From contig JACKLK010000006.1 in the NCBI GenBank assembly GCA_024236015.1, forward strand, positions 277,561 through 341,560: a stretch of 64,000 bases of DNA, written 5' to 3'. The first letter of the stretch is position 1. Each line of letters opens with the position of its first letter. A program made the translations under genes and the position numbers. The notes below the pieces were generated by a model, which made no database searches, was not told where the DNA came from, and saw only the letters and a list, made by a program, of their open reading frames with translations. This document shows positions 30,654 through 40,325 of this stretch, piece after piece. Source of the stretch: Rhodoferax sp. (GTDB lineage Bacteria > Pseudomonadota > Gammaproteobacteria > Burkholderiales > Burkholderiaceae_C).

Positions 30654-32593
30654 CCCTCTATTCGGACAGCCTGCGCGTCGCGCGCCAGCTCCCCGGGCGC
30701 TGCCTGGTTCCGGCACTGCTGGCCTTGACGACCTCCCTGGCGCATGCGGCGCTGCCGGCAACGCTGGTGGAGACACCCATGCTGCGCGACGAGGTCGCGG
30801 CCAAGAAGTTGCCACCGGTACGGGCCCGGTTGCCCGAGAACCCGCTGGTCGTCGAGATGGACGGCAAGGCGCTGGAGCCGGGACAGCACGGCGGTTCGCT
30901 GACGATGCTGATCGGGCGCGCGCGGGACGTGCGCATGATGGTCGTCTACGGTTATGCGCGGCTCGTCGGTTACGACCGCAACTTCGCGCTGGTGCCCGAC
31001 ATCCTGCAGAACGTCGATGTCCAGGACGACCGGGTGTTCACGCTCAAGTTGCGGCCGGGTCACAAGTGGTCGGACGGAAAACCGTTCACCAGCGAAGACT
31101 TCCGCTATTTCTGGGAGGACGTCGCCAACGACCGGGAACTCAGCCCGGCCGGCCCGCCAGCGGCGCTGCTGGTCGACGGGCAACCGCCCAAGGTCGAATA
31201 CCCGGACAAGACCACGGTGCGCTACACCTGGACCAAGCCGAATCCGGATTTCCTGCCGCTGATGGCCGGCGCGTCGCCGCTGCTGATCTACCGTCCGGCC
31301 CATTACCTCAAGCAGTTCCACAAGAAACATTCGCCCAAGGTGGTGGAGGCGGAAAAGGCCGAGCCCGGCAAGCGCAGCTGGGCCGCGATCCACAACCGCG
31401 AAGACAACATGTACCAGTTCGACAATCCGAAATTGCCGACGCTGCAGCCCTGGGTCAACACCTCCAAGCCGCCGACCGATCGTTTCGTCTCGGTGCGCAA
31501 CCCGTTTTTCCATCGGGTCGATCCGAACGGTCGCCAGCTCCCGTACATCGATCGTGTCGTGATGCCGGTGGTCGATGGCAAGCTGATCCCGGCCAAGGCC
31601 GGTGCCGGCGAGTCCGACCTGCAGGCGCGCGACATCCAGTTCAACAATTTCACCTTCCTGAAGAAGGCCGAGAAGACGAATAATTTCAGGACCTACCTGT
31701 GGCGCACCGCCAAGGGTTCGCACATTGCCTTGTACCCCAACCTGAACGTGGCCGATCCGGTGTGGCGGCAGCTGTTCCGTGACGTGCGATTCCGCCGGGC
31801 GCTGTCGATGTCGATCGACCGGGCGCAGGTCAACCAGGTGCTGTATTTCGGCCTGGCGTCGGAGAGCAACAACACCGTCGTGCCCGACAGCCCCTTGTTC
31901 AAGAAGGAATACCAGACGCTGTGGGCCAAGTTCGACCGCAAGGCGGCGAACCGGCTGCTCGACGAGATCGGGCTCAAGCGCGGTCCGGACGGCATCCGCC
32001 GCCTGTCCGACGGCCGGCCGCTGGAGATCATCGTCGAGACCGCGGGCGAAAGCACCGAACAGACCGACGTGCTCGAGCTGGTCCGGGAGAACTGGCGCGA
32101 GGTCGGCATCAAGCTGTTCAGCAAGCCGTCGCAGCGCGACGTGTTGCGCAACCGGGTGTTCTCCGGCGAGGCCATGATGTCGGTCTGGCAGGGCCTGGAC
32201 AACGGCATGCCGACGGCCGACACGGCGCCGGACGAGCTCGCACCCAAGGACCAGGCGCAGCTGCAGTGGCCCAAGTTCGGCCAGTATTACGAGACCGCCG
32301 GCAAGTCGGGCGAGGCGCCGGACTTCCCGCAGGCCATCGAGCTGATGAAACTGTGGGAGACCTGGCGCGGCGCCAGTACCGAGGAACGCGCGAAGATCTG
32401 GCACCGCATGCTGACGATCCACGCCGAGCAGCAGTTCACGATCGGCATCGTCAACAACGTGATGCAGCCGGTGGTGGTCAACAATGCGTTGAAGAACGTG
32501 CCCGAGAAGGGCCTGTACAACTGGGATCCGGGCGCCTTGCTGGGCATCTACCGGCCGGACACGTTCTGGTTCACCGACGAGCGCAGGAACTGA
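30650..32593 (+). CDS. peptide ABC transporter substrate-binding protein
   Basis: Family 5 solute-binding protein of 647 residues with a signal peptide ending SLAHA. The family core is [22 protein letters not shown], and later [19 protein letters not shown]. The size exceeds DppA/OppA (about 535) and is nearer to YejA-type proteins, which bind longer or modified peptides. It is translationally coupled to the ATPase gene and followed after 4 bp by the first permease. Confidence 0.92.
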   Translation: MTLYSDSLRVARQLPGRCLVPALLALTTSLAHAALPATLVETPMLRDEVAAKKLPPVRARLPENPLVVEMDGKALEPGQHGGSLTMLIGRARDVRMMVVYGYARLVGYDRNFALVPDILQNVDVQDDRVFTLKLRPGHKWSDGKPFTSEDFRYFWEDVANDRELSPAGPPAALLVDGQPPKVEYPDKTTVRYTWTKPNPDFLPLMAGASPLLIYRPAHYLKQFHKKHSPKVVEAEKAEPGKRSWAAIHNREDNMYQFDNPKLPTLQPWVNTSKPPTDRFVSVRNPFFHRVDPNGRQLPYIDRVVMPVVDGKLIPAKAGAGESDLQARDIQFNNFTFLKKAEKTNNFRTYLWRTAKGSHIALYPNLNVADPVWRQLFRDVRFRRALSMSIDRAQVNQVLYFGLASESNNTVVPDSPLFKKEYQTLWAKFDRKAANRLLDEIGLKRGPDGIRRLSDGRPLEIIVETAGESTEQTDVLELVRENWREVGIKLFSKPSQRDVLRNRVFSGEAMMSVWQGLDNGMPTADTAPDELAPKDQAQLQWPKFGQYYETAGKSGEAPDFPQAIELMKLWETWRGASTEERAKIWHRMLTIHAEQQFTIGIVNNVMQPVVVNNALKNVPEKGLYNWDPGALLGIYRPDTFWFTDERRN

Positions 32594-32597
32594 GCCC

Positions 32598-33623
32598 ATG
32601 CTGCTCTACACGCTGCGGCGGCTGCTGCTGATGATTCCGACCTTGCTGGTCATCAGCTTCGTCACCTTCGTCATCATCCAGCTGCCGCCGGGCGACTACC
32701 TGAGCAACCAGATCGCCGAGCTGCGCAGCCAGGGCGACGCAGCGGCGTTGGAGAAGGTGCAGTTCCTGCGCCAGCAGTTCGGGCTGGACAAGCCCTTTCT
32801 CGAGCAGTACGCGACCTGGATCGGCATCTGGCCGGGGGAACGCGGCTTCTCCGGCCTGTTGCAGGGCGACTGGGGCTGGTCGTTCGAATACAACCTGCCG
32901 GTGCTCGATGTGGTCGGCGACCGGTTGCTGTTGTCCTTCGTGCTCAACTTCAGCGTCATCCTGTTCACCTGGGCCGTGGCGTTTCCGATCGGCTTCTACG
33001 CCGCGACGCACCAGTACAGCTGGGGTGACCATGGCCTGTCGTTCATCGGCTACCTGGGGCTGGCGACACCCAACTTCCTGCTGGCGCTGGTGCTGATGTA
33101 TTTCGCCAACGTGCAGTTCGGACTGTCGATCGGCGGCCTGATGGACCCGCAGTACCTCGAGCAGCCGATGAGCTGGCCCAAGTTCATGTCGGTGTTGTCG
33201 CACCTGTGGATCCCGGTGATCGTGATCGGCACCTCGGGCACGGCCGGCATGATCCGCCGCCTGCGCGCTAACCTGCTGGACGAACTGCAGAAGCAATACG
33301 TGGTGACCGCCCGGGCCAAGGGCATGGGCCAGACCCGGTTGCTGGTCAAGTACCCGCTGCGCATGGCCCTGAACCCGTTCATCGCCGACATCGGCAACCT
33401 GCTGCCCAGCGTGATCTCCGGCTCGGCCATCGTGTCGGTGGTGTTGTCGCTGCAGACGGAAGGGCCGATGCTGCTCGACGCGCTGCAAAGCCAGGACCAG
33501 TACCTGGCCGGCTCGTTCCTGATGTTCCTGGCCTTGTTGACGGTCATGGGCGTGTTCGTGTCGGACCTCCTGCTGGCGGTGCTCGATCCCCGCATCCGGC
33601 TCAGCGGCGAGGCGGTGCAATGA
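32598..33623 (+). CDS. peptide ABC transporter permease 1 (DppB/YejB-like)
   Basis: 341 residues, beginning MLLYTLRRLLLMIPTLLVIS as in DppB-type permeases. About six membrane helices, with a cytoplasmic EAA-type loop at LLDELQKQYVVTARAKGM that contacts the ATPase. Inner-membrane channel half. It lies between the binding protein (4-bp gap) and the second permease (64-bp gap). Confidence 0.93.
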   Translation: MLLYTLRRLLLMIPTLLVISFVTFVIIQLPPGDYLSNQIAELRSQGDAAALEKVQFLRQQFGLDKPFLEQYATWIGIWPGERGFSGLLQGDWGWSFEYNLPVLDVVGDRLLLSFVLNFSVILFTWAVAFPIGFYAATHQYSWGDHGLSFIGYLGLATPNFLLALVLMYFANVQFGLSIGGLMDPQYLEQPMSWPKFMSVLSHLWIPVIVIGTSGTAGMIRRLRANLLDELQKQYVVTARAKGMGQTRLLVKYPLRMALNPFIADIGNLLPSVISGSAIVSVVLSLQTEGPMLLDALQSQDQYLAGSFLMFLALLTVMGVFVSDLLLAVLDPRIRLSGEAVQ

Positions 33624-33687
33624 GCGGCCTGCGCCCCGCCGTCCTGTCGCGCCGCGCCCCTGCCTGCCCTGACCGGGAGGCCGGGCG

Positions 33688-34860
33688 ATGAATCCGGCAC
33701 CGACCGAGGACGGGCGGCTGGAACACTATGTGTCCACGGCGCCGTTCGAGCCCGAGGCGGCCGAGACGCTGACGCCCGAGCAGGAGGAGTTCTACCGCGC
33801 ATCGCAGTGGCGCATCATGTGGTGGAAGTTCCGGCGCCATCGCATCGCGGTCGTGGCTGCGGTGATCCTGAGCCTGTTGTACGGCTCGGCGCTGATCACC
33901 GAATTCCTGGCCCCCTACGAGGTCAGCACCCGCGATACCTCCCACATCTTCGCGCCGCCGCAGAGCGTGCACCTGTTTCACGACGGCAAATTCGTCGGGC
34001 CCTTCGTCTATGGCTACAGCATGGAGCTGAACCTGGAGAAGATGAAGCGGGAGTTCACGCCCGATCGCAGCAAGGTGGAACCGTTGCGCTTTTTCTGCCG
34101 GGGTGACGAGTACCGGTTCTGGGGCCTGTTCGACGCCAACCTGCATCTGGTCTGTCCGGCCGAGGACGGCACCTTCTTCCTGATGGGTACCGACCGGCTG
34201 GGGCGGGACATGTTCTCGCGCATCATCTACGGCACCCGCATTTCGCTGACCGTCGGCCTGCTGGGCATCGCCGTGAGTTTCCTGATCGGCATCACGCTCG
34301 GCGGGATCTCGGGGTATTACGGTGGCTGGATCGACAACACGATCCAGCGCCTGATCGAAATCGTGCGCTCGTTTCCCGAGTTGCCGTTGTGGATGGCCTT
34401 GTCGGCCGCATTGCCGGTGACCTGGAGCCCGATCCTGATCTATTTCGGCATCACCATCATCCTGGGCCTGCTCGACTGGCCCGGCCTGGCGCGCGCCGTG
34501 CGGTCCAAGTTCCTGGCGCTGCGCGAGGAGGACTTCGCCACCGCGGCGGTGCTGATGGGCGCCACGCCGTCGCGGGTCATCGGCCGGCACCTGCTGCCCA
34601 GCTTCACCAGCCACCTGATCGCGTCGCTGACCTTGTCGGTGCCGAGCATGATCCTGGGCGAGACGGCGCTGTCCTTCCTGGGCCTGGGGCTGCGGCCACC
34701 CATCACGAGCTGGGGCGTGCTGCTCAACGAAGCCCAGAACATCAACGTCGTGGCGCTGTACCCCTGGCTGATGCTGCCGGTGGTGCCGGTGCTGGTGGTC
34801 GTGCTCGCGTTCAACTTCCTCGGCGACGGCCTGCGCGACGCGGCCGACCCGTACAACTAG
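33688..34860 (+). CDS. peptide ABC transporter permease 2 (DppC/YejE-like)
   Basis: 390 residues, longer than the usual 300 because about 110 residues lie between the first helix (IAVVAAVILSLLYGSALI) and the DRLGRDMFSRIIYGTRISL motif; that segment, with HLFHDGKFVGPFVYGYS, is predicted periplasmic and matches YejE-type permeases. The EAA loop is LREEDFATAAVLMGATP. GGAGG at 33676-33680 is the ribosome site. Completes the importer; the pseudo-ATPase gene begins 10 bp later. Confidence 0.92.
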   Translation: MNPAPTEDGRLEHYVSTAPFEPEAAETLTPEQEEFYRASQWRIMWWKFRRHRIAVVAAVILSLLYGSALITEFLAPYEVSTRDTSHIFAPPQSVHLFHDGKFVGPFVYGYSMELNLEKMKREFTPDRSKVEPLRFFCRGDEYRFWGLFDANLHLVCPAEDGTFFLMGTDRLGRDMFSRIIYGTRISLTVGLLGIAVSFLIGITLGGISGYYGGWIDNTIQRLIEIVRSFPELPLWMALSAALPVTWSPILIYFGITIILGLLDWPGLARAVRSKFLALREEDFATAAVLMGATPSRVIGRHLLPSFTSHLIASLTLSVPSMILGETALSFLGLGLRPPITSWGVLLNEAQNINVVALYPWLMLPVVPVLVVVLAFNFLGDGLRDAADPYN

Positions 34861-34870
34861 GCTGCGCGGC

Positions 34871-37603
34871 ATGGAACGCAGCCTGTTCGGTTTCATCCTC
34901 AAGTACAGCAAGCGTGAACAGCTGCTGATCGTCCCGCTGGTCGTCCTGTCGATGGTGTTCTATTACCTGTCGCTGGATCTGCCCAAGATGATCATCAACC
35001 AGCCGATCCAGGGGCAGGGGTTCGCCAGTCCGGGCGCCACCGCGGACTTTCTGCGGGTGCATGTCGCGCTGCCGGAGTTTCTCGGGGGTTACGCATTCAC
35101 GTTGTTCGACGGCTTTGCGCTGGAGCGGACCGACTACCTGATCGCTCTGACGCTGACCTTCCTGGCGCTGATCATCATCAGCGGCCTGATCAAGCTGCGC
35201 ATCAACACCATGAAGGGCTGGATGGGCGAGCGCATGTTGCGGCGCCTGCGTTATTACCTGTTCGACCATATCCTGCGGTTTCCGCTGCCGACCTTCCGGC
35301 GCGTGAAGTCCGCCGAGATGGCGACGATGATCAAGGACGAGGTCGACCCGCTGGGCGGGTTCGTCGGCGAAGCCATCATCACGCCGATGTACCTGGGTGG
35401 CCAGGCGCTGACGGCCCTGTTCTTCATCCTGTTCCAGCACGTGTACCTGGGCATGGTGGCGTTCGGCATGGTGGTGGTGCAGGCGGTGGTGATCCCGAAG
35501 CTGCGGCTGCGCCTGCTGCAACTCTCGCGCGAACGCCAGATCGCGGCGCGCCAGCTGGCCGGGCGGGTGGCCGAGTGTGTCGACGGCGTGGTCGAGATCC
35601 ATGCACACGACACCTCCAACTACGAGCGTGCCGAGTTCTCGGCGCGGCTGGGACGCCTGTTCCTGATCCGCTTCGAGCATTTCCAGCGCAAGTTCTTCAT
35701 CAAGTTCCTGAACAACCTGCTGTCGCAGATCACGCCGTTCCTGTTCTATCTGGTCGGCGGCTATTTGGCCATCGTCGGCCGGCTGGACATCGGTGCGTTG
35801 GTCGCGGTCATCGCTGCCTACAAGGATCTGCCCGGCCCGGTGAAGGAGCTGATCGACTGGGACCAGGAGCGCATGGATGCCGGCATCAAGTACAGCCAGG
35901 TGATCGAGCAGTTCTCGGTCGACAACCTGACGCCCGAGCCGCAACTGGCGCTCATCGAAACACCGGAGCTGCCGAGTACCGGCAGCCTGCGTGCCAATCA
36001 TGTCTCGCTGCTGGACGAATCCGGCACCAAGGTCGTCGACGGCGTGAGTTTCGAGGCGGCGCTGGACCAGCACGTGGCCATCGTGGGCCCTGGCGGATCG
36101 GGCAGCGGCGAACTGGCGCAGCTGCTCGCGCGGCTGCAACTGCCCAGCAGCGGCGGGCTGGAGCTCGGCGGCATCGACCTGACGCGTGCCCCCGAGGCGG
36201 TGACCGGACGCGCCACCAGTTATGTCGGCGCCACGGCCTATCTGTTCCCGACCACCGTGCGGGAGAACATGCTCTACGGGCTCAAGCACCGTCCGATCAG
36301 TCCCGCCACCTATGAAGGCACGGCATTGAAACAGTACCAGTCGCGCCTGCGCGAGGCCACGCGTGCAGGCAACTGCACGCTGGACATCGAGGCGCAGTGG
36401 CTGGACTATGCGGCAGCCGGCGTCCAGGATGCCGAAGCGATGGAGCAGCGACTGCTCGAGATGCTTCACCTGGTGGACCTGGAGGAGACGCTGTTCGAGA
36501 TCGGTCTGCGCAGTGCCGTGAGCCTGGGCGGCAGTCCGCAGATCGAACAAAGCATTCTGCGCGCACGCGCCACGATGCGCGAGCGGCTGGGCCAGCCGGA
36601 GCTGGCCGACCTGGTCGAGCAGTTCGACGTGTCGCGCTACAACCGCAACGCCACGATGGCCGAGAACCTGCTGTTCGGCACGCCGGTGGGCAAGGTGTTC
36701 AACTCGGACAACCTGGCGATGCACCCCTATACGCGCAAGGTGCTGCACGAGACCGGCCTGTACGACGACCTGCTCGGCGTGGGGCACAAGCTCGCCGAGA
36801 CCATGCTCGAGCTGTTCAGCGACCTGCCGCCCGGTCACGAACTGTTCGAACGATTCAGTTTCATCGCCTACGACGACCTGCCTCGCGTCAAGGACATCGT
36901 CGCGCGGGTCGCGTCGTCCGGCCTGGCGCGCGTGCCCGAGAACGATCGCAACCTGCTGCTGGGCCTTCCGTTCAAGCTGATCGTCACCAAGCACCGCCTG
37001 GGCCTGATCGATGAGGCGCTGGAAGACCGGATTCTCGAGGCGCGGCGTCAGTTCGCCGCCAACCTGCCGGACGAACTGCGCGGCGCGATCGAGTTCTTCG
37101 ACATCGAGCGCTACAACAACGCGGCGTCGCTGCAGGACAACATCCTGTTCGGCAAGATCGCCAGCGGCCAGGCCCTGGGCGGTGCGCAGATCGGCGCCCT
37201 GTTGCGGCAGATCCTGGAGGAGCTGTCGTTGCGCCCGATGGTGTTGCGCATCGGACTGGACTACCAGGTGGGCACCGGCGGCAGCCGCCTGTCGGCCGCG
37301 GATCGGCAGAAGGTTGCGCTGGCGCGTGCCATGCTCAAGCGACCGGCCGTACTCATCCTGGACCAGGCCACCGCGGTCATGGATCCGCATGTGCAGGACC
37401 GACTTCTGGAAAGCGTGTTACAAAGTCGCAAGGGCAGCGCCGTGATCTGGGTGCTCAATCGGGCCGAGCAGGCCCGCACCTTCGATCACGTGCTGGTGAT
37501 GGAACGCGGCCAGCTGGTGGAGCAGGGCGGTTTCGATGATTTGGTGTCGCGCAGTGGCGGTGTGCTGAACAAGTTGATGCATCCCGGCCAGGGGTCGGCT
37601 TAG
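34871..37603 (+). CDS. ABC-type membrane protein with degenerate, expanded ATPase domain
   Basis: 910 residues. Residues 1-335 are an ABC exporter-type membrane domain with about five or six helices and the coupling region ERMLRRLRYYLFDHIL. From 375 on is a nucleotide-binding fold in which the catalytic residues are replaced: Walker A reads GPGGSGSGE (406-414; Lys is Ser412), the Q-loop Gln is Ala454, the signature is LSAAD (807-811), Walker B is LILDQAT (Glu becomes Gln832), and the H-loop His is Asn863. About 330 residues are inserted between the two halves, with a segment duplicated at 585-607 and 743-766. ATP hydrolysis is doubtful; nucleotide sensing or scaffolding is possible. The next gene is a cyclic-nucleotide-binding protein. 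Confidence 0.85.
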   Translation: MERSLFGFILKYSKREQLLIVPLVVLSMVFYYLSLDLPKMIINQPIQGQGFASPGATADFLRVHVALPEFLGGYAFTLFDGFALERTDYLIALTLTFLALIIISGLIKLRINTMKGWMGERMLRRLRYYLFDHILRFPLPTFRRVKSAEMATMIKDEVDPLGGFVGEAIITPMYLGGQALTALFFILFQHVYLGMVAFGMVVVQAVVIPKLRLRLLQLSRERQIAARQLAGRVAECVDGVVEIHAHDTSNYERAEFSARLGRLFLIRFEHFQRKFFIKFLNNLLSQITPFLFYLVGGYLAIVGRLDIGALVAVIAAYKDLPGPVKELIDWDQERMDAGIKYSQVIEQFSVDNLTPEPQLALIETPELPSTGSLRANHVSLLDESGTKVVDGVSFEAALDQHVAIVGPGGSGSGELAQLLARLQLPSSGGLELGGIDLTRAPEAVTGRATSYVGATAYLFPTTVRENMLYGLKHRPISPATYEGTALKQYQSRLREATRAGNCTLDIEAQWLDYAAAGVQDAEAMEQRLLEMLHLVDLEETLFEIGLRSAVSLGGSPQIEQSILRARATMRERLGQPELADLVEQFDVSRYNRNATMAENLLFGTPVGKVFNSDNLAMHPYTRKVLHETGLYDDLLGVGHKLAETMLELFSDLPPGHELFERFSFIAYDDLPRVKDIVARVASSGLARVPENDRNLLLGLPFKLIVTKHRLGLIDEALEDRILEARRQFAANLPDELRGAIEFFDIERYNNAASLQDNILFGKIASGQALGGAQIGALLRQILEELSLRPMVLRIGLDYQVGTGGSRLSAADRQKVALARAMLKRPAVLILDQATAVMDPHVQDRLLESVLQSRKGSAVIWVLNRAEQARTFDHVLVMERGQLVEQGGFDDLVSRSGGVLNKLMHPGQGSA

Positions 37604-37613
37604 GAGTACGTGG

Positions 37614-38072
37614 ATGAGCCTGGAACAGGAAGTCGAATTGATCCGCAGGTTTCCGATCTTCAGCAAGATCGCGCCTGCCAAGCAGAAGCTGCTGTGTTTC
37701 AGCAGCGAACGCTTGACCTACAGCCCGGGGCAGGAGATCTTCCACATGCGCGACCCGGGTGACGCCTGCTACGTCGTCATCGAGGGTGACGTGCAGATCT
37801 CGGTCGATCGGCCGAACGGGCAGGCACCGTTGTCGCTGGGCACGGTCGGGCGCAACGGCATCGTCGGCGAGATCGCGATCTTCGGCCAGGTGCCGCGCAC
37901 CGCGACGGCCACCGCGGCAACCCGCGTCGAGGTGTTGCGCATTTCGGCCGAACTGTTCCGCAGCGTCATCCGCGAGAACCCGGACGCCGCGATCGAACTG
38001 ATCCGCAACCTGGCCGAACGGCTGGCCAATACGACGGCGATCCTGACCCGCCAGTCCGGCTCGGCCAGCTGA
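37614..38072 (+). CDS. stand-alone cyclic nucleotide-binding domain protein
   Basis: 152 residues made of one cNMP-binding domain with no DNA-binding or other output domain. The phosphate-binding cassette is complete: GEIAIFGQVPRTATATA, with Glu86, Arg95 and Thr96. A cAMP or cGMP ligand is therefore likely, and its effect must pass through a protein partner. GGAG precedes the ATG. It lies 10 bp after the degenerate ABC gene and 13 bp from the convergent cyclase gene, so the neighbours suggest both the source of its ligand and its target. Confidence 0.92.
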   Translation: MSLEQEVELIRRFPIFSKIAPAKQKLLCFSSERLTYSPGQEIFHMRDPGDACYVVIEGDVQISVDRPNGQAPLSLGTVGRNGIVGEIAIFGQVPRTATATAATRVEVLRISAELFRSVIRENPDAAIELIRNLAERLANTTAILTRQSGSAS

Positions 38073-38085
38073 CGGCCCACCCGGC

Positions 38086-39405
38086 TCAGGCCGCCGCCAG
38101 CACGTAACTCGGAACCGGGGCCGCGAACCCCTTGAGGTCCAGCGTATTGCCGGCGTCGAGCCGGCTGTCCGACGGGTGCGCGCGCAGCAACTCGACGGTG
38201 CGCTCGTCGACCAGGACCTGTCCGTGCGCGGCCTCCGAACACAGCCGCGAGGCCAGGTTCACCGGTGCACCCACGGCGGTGTATTCCAGGCGTGACGCGC
38301 CACCGATGACACCGACGGTGACGAAGCCGCTGGCCACGCCGACGCCCATGCCCAGCTGCATTTCCTGGTTCGACCACTGGCGCGCGAGCGCGATGCCCAC
38401 CTCCCGGATCTGCCGTGCCAGTTCGATCGCGCGCTGCGCATGGTCGTCGAAGGGCAGCGGAGCTCCGACCAGGATCAGCACGCCATCGCCCGCCTGGTCC
38501 TTGATCGTGCCGCCGCAGGCCGCCGCGGCGATACCGACCGCGTCGTAATACTCGCGCAGGATCTCGATCACCCGACGCGACGAGGTGGCCGCCGAGAAGG
38601 CCGTGAAACCCCGCAGGTCGCAACACACCACGGACAGCTCCAGGGTCTTTTCGTCGGTCGCGCTCTTGAGCCCGCGTTTGGTCACCAACTGCGCCACCTG
38701 GGGCGCCAGGAAGCGCGACAGGAACTGCGCCCGCTGGCCCTGGGTCACGTGGTACTGGACCGAACCGATCAGCAGCACCAGCAGGCCCACGGTCGTGGAC
38801 AGGGCCGCCAGGTGGGGCGGGGCGATGATGCCGGTGGCCATGACCGGCGCACCGATCGCGAACGCGACCAGGCGGCGGACCTCGGCGCGATCGGGCCTGC
38901 GGTACAACGTGAACAGGGTTCCGGCGGTGCCGATCGCGATCGACAACGCCAGCGGGACGAAAAACAGCCAGAACGTGGGATGCACGCGCTCGCCGGGATA
39001 CAACATCAGGTTGCCGAAATGGGCTGCGCGCTGTGCGGGGAAGGCCACGGCCGCCAGGCCGTAGACCATGGCCAGGCCCTGGGCGATGCGCAGCAGGCGG
39101 TTCGGGCCCTGGGTCTTGAGATTGGCCGCCGGAATGGTTTCCCGCACCCGCAGCACCCACTCGAATGCGAACACGATGGCCAGCGACTGGGGCAGCGCCA
39201 GCAGGCCTTCCCAGGCAACAATGCCGGATTCGATGCGCATGGGAATGACCCACAACACGTCGATCGCGATCGACAGACCGGTACAGGCCAGGAACATGCC
39301 CAGGGCCCGGCTGGTTGGCGATTGTCGGTCGGCGAGGATGAACGCCAGTGCCATACCCATCGCCTGCAAAGCGACGATGACAGCCGCTGTCGTGTTGGAG
39401 TTCAC
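38086..39405 (-). CDS. membrane class III adenylyl/guanylyl cyclase
   Basis: 439 residues. The N-terminal 220 residues carry about six or seven membrane helices without a known sensor domain. The cyclase domain (250-435) has metal Asp263 (CDLRGFTAF) and Asp307, adenine-site Lys302, Thr376, and transition-state Asn383 and Arg387 in APVNLASRL; it looks active, probably making cAMP. The start is GTG at 39405, with TAGAAT exactly 6 nt upstream and no Shine-Dalgarno. It converges on the cNMP-binding gene. Confidence 0.9.
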   Translation of the reverse strand: MNSNTTAAVIVALQAMGMALAFILADRQSPTSRALGMFLACTGLSIAIDVLWVIPMRIESGIVAWEGLLALPQSLAIVFAFEWVLRVRETIPAANLKTQGPNRLLRIAQGLAMVYGLAAVAFPAQRAAHFGNLMLYPGERVHPTFWLFFVPLALSIAIGTAGTLFTLYRRPDRAEVRRLVAFAIGAPVMATGIIAPPHLAALSTTVGLLVLLIGSVQYHVTQGQRAQFLSRFLAPQVAQLVTKRGLKSATDEKTLELSVVCCDLRGFTAFSAATSSRRVIEILREYYDAVGIAAAACGGTIKDQAGDGVLILVGAPLPFDDHAQRAIELARQIREVGIALARQWSNQEMQLGMGVGVASGFVTVGVIGGASRLEYTAVGAPVNLASRLCSEAAHGQVLVDERTVELLRAHPSDSRLDAGNTLDLKGFAAPVPSYVLAAA

Positions 39406-39506
39406 CGAAAAATTCTACCTCTGGCAATCCGGTCTGCGATCAGCCGTATGGGGGCGGGGAACGGGCCGGTTGCACTGCTGCACGGCGATGCGCCATGGGT
39501 ACAGGC

Positions 39507-39537
39507 AAAAAAAGGCCTCATCTTGCGATGAGGCCTT
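39507..39537 (-). terminator. terminator downstream of phaP
   Basis: 11-bp perfect stem AAGGCCTCATC/GATGAGGCCTT with loop TTGC; on the minus strand it is followed by a T tract (complement of the A run 39507-39513). It lies 160 bp beyond the phaP stop. The rest of 39406-39697 holds nothing I can identify. Confidence 0.88.
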
Positions 39538-39697
39538 GAAGGGATCCCTGAACCAGTTGGTATCGAAAGGACCCGAGGAGACAACCAGAAAGTCTGATAT
39601 CGATAGCGCCCGAGTATGTCAGGGTTTTCCCTTGTTTGCTAGAGGCAGCTCCTCAACGGGAACTGCTTTCGAGGCTATGTTGGCAATTTGCTACAAA

Positions 39698-40240
39698 TCA
39701 GCGCTTCTTGGCGACGGTCTTGCTGGCGTTGACAGCCGTGGCGGTCACCGTGTTGAAGTTGCTTTCGGCAACTTCGGTGGCCTGCTTGACAGCTTTCTGG
39801 ACCGACTCCAGCGCGTTGTTGGCGGCGGCAACCGAGCTCTTCATCACGGCGACAGCGGTTTCCGTGCCGGCCGGGGCGTTCTTGGCGGCGGTGTCGACCA
39901 GACCCATGAATTTCTTCTGGTTTTCGCTGGCCTGCTCTTCGAACACGCGGGTGAATTCGGCGGCCGAACCCGAAGCGATGTCGTACAGGTGACGGTTGTA
40001 GGCGGCGGTCTTCTCGGCCAGGGGCTGCATCAGGCCGGACTGCAAGGTCAGCAGTTCCTGGGCGTCCTTGACGCTCAGCACGGCCTGGGCGTGTTCGCCG
40101 GCTTCGGCCAAGGCAGCCTTGGAGGCGGTCAGGTTGAGCTCGACGATCTTCTCGACGCCTTCGAAGGCTTTGCTGGTCAGGCCGACCAGGGTTTCGATGT
40201 TGGCTTTGTGAGAGGCCATGACTTGTTCAACGGTCATCAT
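39698..40240 (-). CDS. phaP: phasin, polyhydroxyalkanoate granule protein
   Basis: 180-residue amphipathic helical protein of the phasin_2 family that coats PHA granules. The N-terminal [20 protein letters not shown] and the mid-region [22 protein letters not shown] are typical; the C-terminus ends in a basic, Ala-rich tail (ASKTVAKKR). AGGAG lies 8 nt before the ATG at 40240; the frame is open upstream to 40348 but that part contains the promoter region. It indicates that the organism stores PHA. It is transcribed from a strong promoter flanked by operator-like repeats. Confidence 0.94.
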   Translation of the reverse strand: MMTVEQVMASHKANIETLVGLTSKAFEGVEKIVELNLTASKAALAEAGEHAQAVLSVKDAQELLTLQSGLMQPLAEKTAAYNRHLYDIASGSAAEFTRVFEEQASENQKKFMGLVDTAAKNAPAGTETAVAVMKSSVAAANNALESVQKAVKQATEVAESNFNTVTATAVNASKTVAKKR

Positions 40241-40301
40241 TTGAAATACTCCTGCGTTAGTTGGTGAATCTGAATCTGAGCCTGCACCTGCAAACCATGT
40301 T

Positions 40302-40318
40302 TTGTTGCAGTGCAGCAT
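40302..40318. promoter_or_regulatory. phaP operator-like repeat, downstream copy
   Basis: TTGTTGCAGTGCAGCAT, a near copy of the element at 40361-40377 (15 of 17 identical). It overlaps the predicted start of phaP transcription. The TGC/GCA-rich dyad is like the sites bound by the PHA regulator PhaR. Confidence 0.65.
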
Positions 40319-40325
40319 GAGACGA

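Noticed and set aside
34811..37390. An 859-codon minus-strand frame opposite the degenerate ABC gene
   Set aside because: Antisense shadow; the + strand frame has real membrane and nucleotide-binding features.
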